A stretch of 64,000 nt of DNA from Liolophura sinensis. Lineage: Eukaryota; Mollusca; Polyplacophora; Chitonida; Chitonidae. The notes beneath the pieces are model-generated. The model had not been told where the DNA came from and did not search any database. It saw nothing but the letters and a program-made list of their open reading frames with translations. This document shows, one piece after another, positions 46,518 through 59,800 of the stretch. The stretch lies in the NCBI RefSeq assembly GCF_032854445.1, contig NC_088300.1, positions 10,604,001-10,668,000 of the forward strand, read 5' to 3'. A program made the translations under genes and the position numbers. Every line of letters starts with the position of its first letter. Position 1 is the first letter of the stretch.

Positions 46518-49500
46518 ATATCTGTATTTGTATAAATAAGGGACACTTCCCACACTTGTCCCCTGTACTACGAGGACTGGCAAGCGTCAGTTATGACATC
46601 TAGATAACCTTTCTCATTTAGATACAGGTTTTTATTTTCTAAAAATAAACCACTTGTCGTTGTACCGACATGAAGGCTAGTATGGCTAAATGTTGTTTGA
46701 TGCTATACAACATCTTTTTTGGTGTTGGAAAAGTTTTGCTGTATAAGCTTATTTATAAATATGCTCTTGCCCTCGTGGAAGTTGGCTTAGGTCTACTTTT
46801 GAAGACTTGCGACATTAGTACAAACAAGTTGGTCGAAAAAATCTCCAACTGGAGCAAATTTGTCAAAAACAAATAAAAAAGTTTAAAATAAAATAAAATA
46901 AGAAAGTTGTATGAAAGTTACTAACACGCTTGTTTTAAAGAAGCATACCTATACAAAGCTTTCATATCTTTCATGACCAATGAAATATGGTTTGCAAAGT
47001 TCGTGTAAAGAAATTACAACTTTAGGCAAACCTTAAAGGGCTTTTAAAGAAAGGTTGACAAATAAAGTAAGTAAATAAATGAACCATGAACTGCTAGTAA
47101 AAAGAAATGTACTTCACATTTAATTTATTCCATGTTAAAACTAATTTTCCAAATGTCTTCCACTAATTTCCAGGTCCACGAAAGGCGCCTCCAAGCAGAG
47201 GCGAGACCAAATCAACGCCGAGATCGCGGTCATGCGAGACCTGCTTCCACTGCCCGAGTCGGCCAGGCTACGTCTGTCCCAACTCCAGATCATGTCTCTC
47301 AGTTGTGTCTTTATCCGAAAATGCCAGCTGTTGGAAAAGCGTAAGTACACATGCATTCAAAAGTTTTCCCCCCATTATATTAGAACACGGGGAAAGTTTC
47401 AATGTTAACATGTGGCACGATACGTTTTCGAATTTTGCCTTTCGGTGCACCTCATTTACATCTTACATGTACATGTATTTTTATTTAGTTCAATATGTAG
47501 AAAAAAAATTCAGTCTTTGTGGTTAAAAAGAAAGAAGCAAAAAATGTGAAAGCCTTCATTTATTGGTTGATAAAGAAGTTACATAGATATTAAGTTATTG
47601 TATTTTAATCTGTAGAACTGAGTCGGTAAGAATTTTTAAATGCCCCCGGGTATATCCATGTAATTATGTTTTCCCTTTTTTTCTGTCCATGGTATTTTTT
47701 TTTGTGTATCTAGCTTAAGGTGAACTAGAAAGATAAGGAAGTAGTTAAATTTACGGCACATCATGGAGGTGTTTCTCATGCTATTTAGATTTTTTGAAAA
47801 AGATTTACTTTAGAAGTCACAGGCCTCTGGGGAGGCGTATGTGACAGCCGTACATGTTACTGATGAAGTCAGCAAATACCCTGGCAGATGTCAGGTACAT
47901 GTGTCTCATAGCGCACACGTCAACTGTTTTCCAAATGTCCATTTCTCTGTGTTGTTAGGCTTCTCAGATAATGTGTATCAAAACTTTACCCTTTGCTTCA
48001 GCACTTCCTAATAAGTTTTGTGGCCTACACGAAGACGAATTCATACTGGTCGTTTGAACCACTTCCTAGTAAGTTTCGTGGCCTATACGAAGACGAATTC
48101 ATACTGGTCGTGTGATCTGCAGTCGTACCAATATTCGCTTAGCACCTTATCATTAAGAAGATGTATCTGCAGGCGATACAAAATTCACGCAGTTTTATCG
48201 CACGTGATTTTCTGCACTGTATCACCTGTGGAACTGTTGATTCCTAACTCACATCGCTTATGGCTATCTCCACGTCTTGAAAAGAACGGTCTTTGGTTCA
48301 TTATTGTACATTAGAACAACATTATACTAAGTAAGTAAACTAGTTCATAGCGTTAAGTAAACCATTCGTGTGATGACATCAGTTTGTGATTAGAGACACC
48401 ATGCTGTAAATTTCCTCTCTCCAGATGTGTAGTGCGCATGCGCTTGGGACTTAATCGATGAACCAAATCAAATTATTGACTCGTTCATCGCTTTAAATGA
48501 CAAGAAATGAATACATTAATAGTAGCACTGGTAGATTTAAATTTAGGCAATATGTAAATGGATGAATTGTACTAAAGTGGGATGACTCAATATCACCATT
48601 TCATTAACATGTAAATGATATGATTAATATTATTCGATACTATCTGTCAAACGTTTCCTGTGTTCCTGATTTGTGGTTAAAATGACGTCATGTAAAATCT
48701 AATTAGTTGAACACATGTAGGTGATTGATGTATACAGGATCATTTGAGAAGACTTACAGAGTACATTCACATAAAATATGAGCATTCCAAATGTGCTAAC
48801 TAATGATGCACACGATGCCGTAATACATGTACATTAGGAATGGTTCCACTCGTGGACAAATATTTAAGGTGAATGAATTAAAACAGCCAGAGAATACAAC
48901 CTTTGTATGTATCAATGTGATGGACTAATTTTCATATTAATAAAAAAGAAAGCGGATCTAGCTGCGTTCAGAAATCAGCATCTCCTGGTTAAATGTTGAA
49001 CTTAATGTCTACCTGTCAGTTAGCCATGTCCTGTTACCTAACAGCCCGAGGGTATGCTAAGGGTAAACAATCCGGGCGGAAGACTGGGGGACCCGGTGCT
49101 GTGGACGAAGTTAAGACAAAAAAAAGCGTCGCCAGTATATACTTAGTGGAAATTCCAAAATGAAATATCATATTACTAAAACAGTTTTTGAAAATGGGAA
49201 TGAGCTATCTTGTACTGTCTACCTCTCTCTGCCTCCTGGACACAGCGTTTTGTATTGTCTTGATATTTTGGGTTGTGAGTCAGAGGTCCGCGTGTATGGG
49301 GAAAGACGTGTTTACGTACAAGGCTCACGGTCACCTAAACGCCTGTGTAAACCACACTGCGTCCATGTCATACTTATGACTAACCTGGTTAAAACACACA
49401 CATCTAACTGTTTAGTCAAATATACAGGTGCAAGAACACATGATCTATGATAACCATCACAATAAATGTCTGTGTAGATAAATGAAGGCTTTTTCACCAC

Positions 49501-52500
49501 AGGTATTCAACATATGATTGTTGTATGAACCATTCCCAAATTTTAATTCAGGCTCCCTTTTCTTTTCTCTTCCAGTGTTTGGAACGTCACATTTTAACGT
49601 GAGCACGCCATTCGATTTCTTCCAGGTAAGCCTTTATTTACCACCTAATTAGTCTAATGACGCGAACCATCGTGTTGTTGTGGCTGGCATGATCTGATAT
49701 GTAACAAGGATTGAGAAGTCTGTCTGCATCAGTTTGACAGGCGTGTGAAATGAAGCGAAACAATAAGGATCCCAGAGATATATAACAATGTGTATTGGAA
49801 GCTTTAATTCTTTTTTATTCCCGATTTATTCTTCTTGCCGCCTGGGGCGAACTAGACCGATCCAATATACTCACCTGAGTTCACCTTTATGTAAAACAAA
49901 GCTCATTGTTCTCCGAGTAGCATACATTCTTTGGCTTTACTACAGGTAAAAAAAAAACAAGAAATAATTTTCCAGTATCTGTAAAACCATAGTTCTCTTT
50001 AAGACAGAGTGAATAGTGCTTTAGTATACGACAAGTACGCCTGTAGCTCAAGGTTTTTTTAGACGACAATGCTGGCAGTGGTCTAAAAATAGCAAAGCAT
50101 TGACGTCAGCGCAATGAATCATGGGTTGTCATTGGAGTGTACGACTGGAGTGTTTGCGTCCTCCGATGACGGACTACACGGCTGCCTCTATCTGTTACTG
50201 TACCGACTACATTCACATTCAATCCGGGTACATATACCCATACATAATACACAATAGAAAGAACTAGTTCAGGCTCACTGACTACACGGCTGCCTCTATC
50301 TGTTACTGTACCGACTACATTCACATTCAATCCGGGTACATATACCCATACATAATACACAATAGAAAGAACTAGTTCAGGCTCACTGACTGGTTGAAAT
50401 GGAGTTTAGGTTTGGGAGAATTTAGGTCAAGTGAGGTGACCATTAAACAAGTTCAACACAGTCACTAGTTCAGTGAGTCCAGGTAGCTCCTATGCTATCA
50501 ATTAAGCGGTACCTGAATACTTAATAAATGTGGAAGAAATTAAGTTTCTTGGGCAGGTTACTCACATTTGTACTGTTGGAGGTTGTAATCGCGTGGAGTG
50601 GTTAATCTGCTAGCAGTAATTTTTATACAGGATCCTGAGATGGACTTTAAACGCTTCTTGCTATTTATTATTTATCGTGTGTATCACATTTTGATGCGAG
50701 TTTTTTTTTACATTCTCTGAGATAAGGCCTTCTGTACGATGACGGTTATGTCATTCACTTTGTCTTAGGAAACTCATGCCACAAAATATCAGCTGAATGA
50801 TCTTTATATAGGTATCTCACGTATATTTTTATGATGTATGAATTGTTTTCCTGAAACTCTTGACATAATGTGAGGAAATCTAGACGACTTTGGAGAGTAT
50901 AAACACCGCCATCCTTGTTGATATTCCTGTATGTTATTTATAGCTCCCTGTGATCGTCCTATAATGAACACCATAGGCAGATTAGGTGTCTAGTTTTAAT
51001 TTAATACCCGTTTGCCAAGCAACACGTTATGATTTTCGCCTAATCAACAAACTGCAGACGGGATTTCAACAGCTCTAAGATGGCAGATTGCGTTATCAAG
51101 ATCAAAAAGGGCCCCAGCTCCCGCATCCGATAAACAGACATCAAAATAGACTCGTATGTGCTCATAGCTTGGGGCCAGACCATTCCGGTCAGGAAAATTT
51201 TGTTTACTCAAACCGGTTTTAGCAATTTTTTTTGTCGTCTGGAAACCCGAGTGTGTCTAAATTGAGGTTCTTTTAACTCTCTCTGGTGGATAGAATAAAA
51301 AATTGACTGGACTTGGTGTTGTTTTTTTTTGTTAAGTTCACATCGAAGGACGTGTTATAAATTTGCCTTGTCGTCTACATGCAAAACAATCGTTAAAACG
51401 GCAACCCTGGAGGTTTATGTAGCTCTTAACACTGGAGGAGCTTCTCCCGCCCACACTAATATCGTCTAAAGCCAAGGTGTTTAGCTTTCAAAACAACCCC
51501 AATCCACAACTGATAACAAGTTATGCCCTACCTAGCATAAGGTAGAGTCTAGTCAGTATTGCCTTAGGATTGAAGTGGGGGAAAAGATAGAAGTCATTGT
51601 AGCAGTTGATTTAATGGGATGTAAATCACAGTTGTGTTTGCTTTTCTTGTGGCCTACCCGACGCTTAAATGTCATTTATCAAAGGAACCAGTAGACTAGG
51701 GGATTTAAAGATAATTTTGTCTCCAAGAAGGAAAATAACACACGTTGTTTTCTAAGCCTACTGTACCGATATGGCCTCTGTTGTCGCAGATCAGAACTGG
51801 CGATAAAATTGAAAAATACCACTGGTTCGTACCTGAAACCGATATGATCATAGTTCATAATACCAATATACATAGCTTACACATCTTGTCTATGTACACT
51901 CAAACTTATTTCACTGTTCGCACCACTACTGTACATAACGTACATATCTTCTCTTTGTACACTCAAAGCTTTCAACTCTTTTTTTTGTCTAAGCTATTGT
52001 GACAACTTTAAATGCCTGTGAAAATGCGTGTTGATATTTTAATGAGCAGCTATAGGAGAGAGTGGAATATTGTGCTCCCGATACTGCTGTTATCAGTAAA
52101 TAAGACTGGCGACATTCAGGGTTGTATCCTCTTAAATGCCCTACTCCACTAAAAACAGTCACGCTTCCTTGACGACTTTGATTTGTTTTTTCAACCATGA
52201 CTTTCACAAATATTAATGCACAATGTGTAAATTTCCCTCCAAGTGTTCCATCACACCTTTATTTCATTTCCATTACCTTTCTGTCTGTCTTTTCAGTCAC
52301 TGACTGGGTTTTTGCTTGTCACAACGAGAGACGGAAAACTGGTGTATATTTCAGAAAACGTCACCGAGTATTTGGGACATTCTATGGTGAGTATTTACTG
52401 ATGTGACAAGAAACGTGATGAATCTACCTTGTGTGGGATCTCAGATATTTTGTTTGTTTGCTGCTTTCTATGACGTTGCTCGTAGTCAGCCAATCACAAG

Positions 52501-53831
52501 GCTTGTACGAGTAGCGACGTAGTCTTTTGACATTTACACCTGAGGCAAACTAAACTTATTACAGGAGCGCATCTTTCTGGTTTATTCACAAACAAATAGC
52601 CGGAAATGTCCTTCTAGGTAACCAGTGGGAAGATGACACTCTGGGCACGTCATGTGATGTAAATAGGCCAGGCAGCTTTATCGGACGGACAGAAGAACAA
52701 ACATGGCGTCCCTCATCTTTTCACATCTCACTGTGATCTGTTACCAATGACAGTCAACATTTGGCCCGGCTAGCGTATGCGTGTTGAACCTCGAGTAGCA
52801 CCCTGCCCAAATTCCACAGGGGTCAAACAGCCTTTCACAAATTACTCTGTAAAATGGCTGTAAGGAAAAAAAACTCCCTGGTGAATCCCCCCTCATGAAG
52901 GAAGAAGCTTTCAACACCTTATCCCCTCCCAATGGACCCTCTTTAACTGAGGTGACTAATACTTCCTCTTCCATATGAAGAGTTCAGACTTGCCTCTTGA
53001 GGATCTTTGCCTGTTGGTAAATGTATACTGTTTGTAACGTCTGCTGGTTCTCTACATGAGAAAGCCTTGTGCAGATCTAAATACTAACATATAATGTCTT
53101 CCTGAAACTCAGCAGAAACTCTCACCCATGCACCTACTTATGGCTTCAGACCTTGTATTTTAGGGGATTCATAATTTCTCCATACATTAATTTATGTGTA
53201 AGATACTACAACATGTAAAAAAATTAATGAAAGAAAATTAGCTCCATATAATTGTTAGTAAGACAATACAAAATGTAAAACAAAATGTGACTCTTATATT
53301 TATACAAAAGACAATTCAAAATGTAGCTGTAAAAATGTAATTAAATAAAATATAAATGAAACAGTCTGTTTATGCACAATATAAAATGTATCTGTAAAAT
53401 GTAATTAAATAAATTATAAATGAAACAATCTTTTTTATGTTCAGGTGGACATGAAAACTCAGGGGGATAGCATTTACGACATTATTGACAAACGAGATCA
53501 CGCCACTGTGCAGGCACAGCTTTTACAAGGCGGGGCCTCGGCTTCCAAATCCGACCAGGATCTCACTTTTTTCTGTCGGATGAATATGTCAAGGTGTTTG
53601 AAGAGACAAACGGGTCCAGGGGATATCAAGGTAAGACACAGATTGTGGTGTAAGCAGCCAAGTTGACACTAATTATATAATGACAGATCTGCTCTAAGCT
53701 TAAAAGTACAGGGTTCTTTCTATTATTACACATTAACAACAGCCTTCTTCCATGTTGAGCATCTGGGGAGGCAGCTCAGAAGTAATACAGAGTTGGGTTT
53801 CTTGTCATTTAAGATGAAACGGCTTCTGGAA

Positions 53832-53874
<43 letters not shown>

Positions 53875-56800
53875 AACTCAACAACGAGGAAAAAATGACA
53901 AAGAATGAAGATTTACAAACTAAAACATCTTTATTTTATTAATGGCCAAAAAAGTACATCCATGATTTAAGGATGGGCGCCTTTGCAGAGATTGGATGTG
54001 GTACCGGGGAATTGCATTCGGCTAAATTACTACTTATTTAAACATTAAGGTATGGCTTGAAATGAAGGAAATTATATGGCTTTTAGACTATATAATCAAG
54101 ATAAATATTTTCTTTGGTCAATTTTAAGTTACGTTGCTCACTAGTTTTTGTCTTAGCGAACTTTCGAAATGAGTAGATTATATACCCGCTTCTGCAGTGT
54201 CGATGTAGTCAAGAGTTAATGCTTGACTTCCAGAATGATAAACGTGCGCACCGTCAGCTACTGCTCTATTCACCCTTTTTTTAAAACTGGCGTTTTGACA
54301 TTTCCCCATTGCTGGGTCTCTACCTATCACTGACCCGCAAACTCGCACGTCACTGGTTCAAGGTACACATGGGAATGAGGTGCACAGGCACGCAGTCTCG
54401 TGTGAAATGACGTGACATGTCGATAGATGCGATCCGCCAAAGTAACATCCTATATAAAATAGCAGAGTCTGTTGATGGTTGCGGCTTCCGCGGCCAAAAC
54501 CGAGGCCTGTTCTACTGTTTACCTTGATGCCGAGGAGCCATACAGCTAATTACATACCTCGTCGTGGGTTTATATTGGACCAATCGCACGAGCCATACAG
54601 AACACCTGACATCTGTTTTTTTTTAGGTTTTTTTTGTTCGTTTCTTTGATTGTAAGTTTGAGTAATCTGGTGAAGCTAATGTCAAGTAATCCTGGGTATG
54701 ATTTCCGGGCTTCCTGGTCAACTCAGAGAAATCTGCCCCACCTTGGTGCTGCCGTGCAAGACGGCACGAAACCAGGGCTTACCAGCCACGTGCAGCTCTG
54801 AGAACTGAACCGAGGCAGACCGTATTTTATTTACCAGTCGCCATATATACCACAGGCGTCATCCTCTTGTGTCCAGAGTCATTACTGTCCAGGATAATGT
54901 ATTTGTGTTACACAACGTTACAAACAGCTCCAGACCCCTTCTCTGACATTGTCGATCTCTCAGCCTGGATATAGTCCTCTACTAAACATGGTGCAGACCA
55001 GAGAAGCTGTGTGGTTAAGGTCGTTAACCGTTAGTAGTAATTAATGTAACCACGAAAAACACAGGAACTGTCTCTTGACGACGAACGGAAGACAATATTT
55101 AGGTTTTCTCTATGTGGGTCTCTGTGTTCATAGATTTGAAAATTATCGCACTCCACGGAATATCCGGGCGTTCTGCAGATTGTTACAGCTCTTACATCCG
55201 TTCTGTTTCGAGCGTATGTGTACTGGGCACTGACATTGCCTGGTTAACGCTGTTTCGATCAAGCTTCTCATAAAGTTCCCTGAAGTTGAGCAGCTCATGT
55301 TGCGTCGATGGTCTCACATAATTCACTATCGCTTGACGGTGTTTGTAAAGAACGGTTGGGTCGTTTTGCGATCGATTTAATAGTCTGTGTAGGCTGTGGA
55401 TAATGAATAACCTGGTACAGGTAGTAAAGGGATGTGGCGTGATTTATCCATGGTGAAAAATAATCTCCTCGGGACAGAAAACAAATGGGTCATGTTTAGC
55501 GGGGATTGGGGGTCGGGTACATAGATCGAATGGGAACTAGGTGTTAGTATACAATTACACAAGTGATAACAGTCTACAGTCATATACAACCAGGAACTTT
55601 GTATTTCCGCATAATGAATATGAATTAGTGAGATCGGTAAAAATTATATCTAAGATTATGGAACATCTGATATTCCCTTATGGCTTACTTATGTGGAAAT
55701 GTGACCAAATAAGGACATACAGGCCTGGAATTGTGCCACTAAGACAAGGACTTGGCCAGTGACCGAATTTGGCTCCCAGATGGCCAGTTTGACAGGGAGG
55801 TTGTACTACATTTTGAGGCTATTAAGCTCTAGACTGCGCAGGCTGGTCGGGATCTTATTCATATCATCTTGCTAAAGGTTTGATAAGCAGGCCACAGTGC
55901 CCCAGAAACGCATGCATACAATATAGACTGTACATGACCATGTTCTATGTTGGTGTGAAGAAAAGGATCTACAGACCTGTCGCACGAGGAATAGATTAGC
56001 CGAAATACACAAAAGTACTGGTGTATACACATTTGTTCACACGTACTGATGTGCCGAGAACTGGGACCTTGTTCCTTCCGACGGATTAACAATGGCGACT
56101 TGGTCATATGCCATGTATGAGTCAGAAGACCTCAAAAAGGGTAGACACTGGGTGGGAAAACACTGCGAGGTTTCTGCGAGGCATTCATAAGAAGCTTTAC
56201 ATTGCCGCTGACATACGTCTTCTGTGGGCCATTCACAAAAACGCTTACACCGTCTCTGACACACTCTGCAGATGTATGCCATGGACGATTCAAACCACTG
56301 GACAGGCTTAGATATAGTAGGCTATCACCCAGTGCATCTGGATCCGATTTTTAATATTACAACAACACAAAAGACGCACTGCCTTTTCCACGGGCCTTAA
56401 TATTATGGGATTTGGAGGTCAAGATGAAATCTGCGTCAAAGACTCACAGAAGACATACAGTAAATAACTGATACATAGTTATTTTCCACACTCTATCTGC
56501 TGGCTACGTGAACGATAAACTTCGTGAATGTACCGAATACGACGTTCTGTGAAAACCTGTTTTCAATAACACTTTAATTGGCTTCACAAATGAATTGGCT
56601 CTTTGGCTCTTTAGAAATGTATACACCAGTCTTTAGCGTCACTAAAAAGATGTAAATTGCTCTGTCCCTTGAGGTGTGAATCTGTTAGAAACACTGCGCA
56701 CATTGGCTGAAGTATCAGCAAACGACTTAAGTTATTTGCAGTGTACATATCATTTCTCTGCAAGTCAATTTTTACATGTCAGATTGTAAATGCGATTACT

Positions 56801-59800
56801 GTTTGGTTTGGGTGGCATTCCTATACATGGATGGTTCGTAAGAATCACTACTTGCAGTGTGTGCTTTACACACTAAAATGAGATATAAATGACTTATAAA
56901 TTCAAACTAACTAATGTGCTTATGGCATATTGTTTGTCCACAGATCATGCACGTAAAAGGCCACTTTGCTTCGGTGCCGGCCACCGATGGATCGGGCGAA
57001 AAGTCCGTCTTTTTAGGCCTGTGCAGCCCATTGATAACCCCGGACATCAAGGAGAACCTGATTCAGAACAACACACTCGTGTTCAAATCCGTACACAGTC
57101 TGGACATGAAGTTCCTCGAACTCACTGAGACGTAAGTATGCTATCTTAAACTTCAGGAAACAAAAATGTGTGAGAAGATCTTCGCTGATGAAACTTTTCC
57201 AGTGTCGTTTCGAAAATGGAAAACTAGGTCAATACCACTTCGTTTTCAGAAGGGCTATTTATAGCAAATTATCTAGCTTAGCTAATTGATCCTTGCCGCA
57301 TGCCAGCGCTTTATTAAAATGTATAATATACGTGGTAAATTATGGCAGATTTGCTCCTCTCAAAACCAAGCTGTGCCATCTACAATGTGAGTAACGATCT
57401 GATTACAACTAGGATATACTATCATACCTCGAATAATTGAAGCTCCAGTTAGCATAGCGCAACGAATCCTATCATTATGGGATGTGCCTGACAACTTATT
57501 TGCTTAGCGACTTGGTACCAATGGGTCACGTGTCAAACTGTACTATTATAAAAGCTTATATCCTGTGTGGTTTCAATGCACCTAATCAGTCAAATTAAAA
57601 TGTATATACGTTTGTCCGGGATATTTGTCATTAGAAAATTACTCCTTTAAATGAGCAACACCTGAAATTAACTTCTAAATTGGAGTGAACACCTGTCTAT
57701 AGCTAAGTAACGTTGTGGAGGTAACGTTAATTTGTGACAAGTCGGAGTAACTCTCATAGCTGTAGTTGTAGACAGACATCTTAACTGTGCATATCGCCTT
57801 ACACGTGTAACCGATAGCCCTATGAGGCTGGTATGACTCGACACTAGCTCACTTATGTATGAAAGTTAATACTTATAGAGGTTTAACACATGGCTCTTCA
57901 ATATGGGACCCGCTGAGTTTCTCAGCGAGTTAAAAAGACCCACAGGATTGATGTCATCACGCACACCAAATGATTCCATGCTGTTACGATGGCCTCAGGG
58001 AAAATGTGATAGTTTCACCTTACAAAAGGCCCTGTAATTTACTCATTGTTTATAGCAGTTGCATGAAAACCAGTTAGCTGTTATCTGCATGGTTACTCAT
58101 AGCTGGAATCTTACGGAATATTCCAAAATTATCTTAGAAAATGAGCTTGTGTAAGTTTCAAAGTATTACCTGAGATTACATATGATGAGGGTATATTTCT
58201 GGAGGACATGGCGTATTCTAGATAACAAATGGAAATGATATGCTCCGAGATCTAGTGGTATGCTCCGAGTGCTAGAGAGATGCTCCGAGTGGAGTTCTGA
58301 GTATTTTAAACTGGTGAGTGATCACTAGGGGGATGTGTTAGACTGCCTGTGTTCTATCAGCCATGGCTGTGTTAAGATACAACCCTGTTGTTAATGTCCC
58401 CTCTCACTTGTCTTATCTCTCTCACTTGTCTTATCTCTCTCACTTGTCTTATCCTTACAGGGGTGAACACTACCTGGGGCTTACAAACGACCAGATTTTC
58501 AGAAAGTCCTGGTATGCCATGCTTCATCCGGAAGACTTAAGCGAAGCGCGGGAAAAGCACGTCCAATGTAAGTCCGCCTCCCGTCGCTTGATCCTTTAGA
58601 TCTTTTTAACTTTGTCCTGGCAGTTTTTGTGACAGTATACAACCACCAACACGTACGTGATTTCTGGTGAGTTTCCCCTCTCACAGGTCAGCTATGCATT
58701 AGTAGAAAAACAACAGAGCCCGCAACCTTTTGTGTCAATGTAAAACAATCTTGTTTCTTTATCAAAGTTTTGCTCTATTTCTGAAGCCTGGTGACCACCC
58801 TCCCCCCTTTTACATTTAGGCGTTGTTTAAAACTGGTCGCAATTCCACAACTGAGCTGAATTTAGCCTGTAATTTTTATCTGACGTACCCAGGCTCTTTT
58901 TTACGCAGCTACTAAGTTGTAATGATTTAATGTTTGTTCTCATGCCAGTGATCCGTTCGAGACATGAGATGGGATGTATGATGACAGTGCGCATGATCGC
59001 GGAAAATGGCGACTTGTTCTGGGTTAATGTTGTGATGCACGTACGTCAGGGACTGGTTCCCGGCAGTAACGACCCCGTTATCGTCTGCGTCAATCAAGTT
59101 GTCAGGTGAGTTGCCACACCTCTCAAAAAACCACCTGGGATTAAAAGGTCAAGGAGAAATGTAGTGGAATTATCGGTGTTAGACTTTTACAATATCTACA
59201 TGAAAATACCTATATGTTTAAATCTCCTGTATGTTTAAATCCCTTTTTGTTTAATTTAGTATCTTACTCGCCTTGATTCCTTTAGCTTAAGTTTCGTCTC
59301 TTCTTGTTTCACTTAAGGTTTCTCCCATTTTCCATTTTGTAACTGAAGATTTGTCTTTGTTTTGTCAGTGACCAAGAGGCTTACCACTTCAAGATTCAGA
59401 GCCAGCTGTATTCGCTTCACGCTACGCGAGGACCAGACTACTTTTGTCACCCTGGATATCCCGGAAGTAGCTCTCCTGGGATGGAGGGAGAGATGTACAT
59501 GCAGTCGTACCAGATCCCTGGCTACTATCCTCCTGCGGTCATGAGCTATCCTTCCCCATCCGGCAACTACGGTAACTACGTGGTGCCAGAGCAGTTCTCA
59601 GGAAGTTGCACCTTCAACCAGTCCGGTATAGCTGTGCCTTGTGGTGAACCAACCGACAAAAGGGAAAATTGTACCAGGAAAGCAGAGCACGCCCAGGCGG
59701 TGGAAGCCCTCAAGAGGAAGTTGGGAGAGAATGGACCTTGTCGGGGAAAGAAGGCCTCTGGAATGAGCGTGAGCCACAATGGCGGATACCCCCCGGGTGC

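Noticed and set aside
56037-56282. Cys-rich minus-strand frame with an internal VCQR repeat
   Set aside because: It lies in intron 5 of the NPAS4-like gene, has no signal peptide or known cysteine pattern, and opposing frames overlap it.
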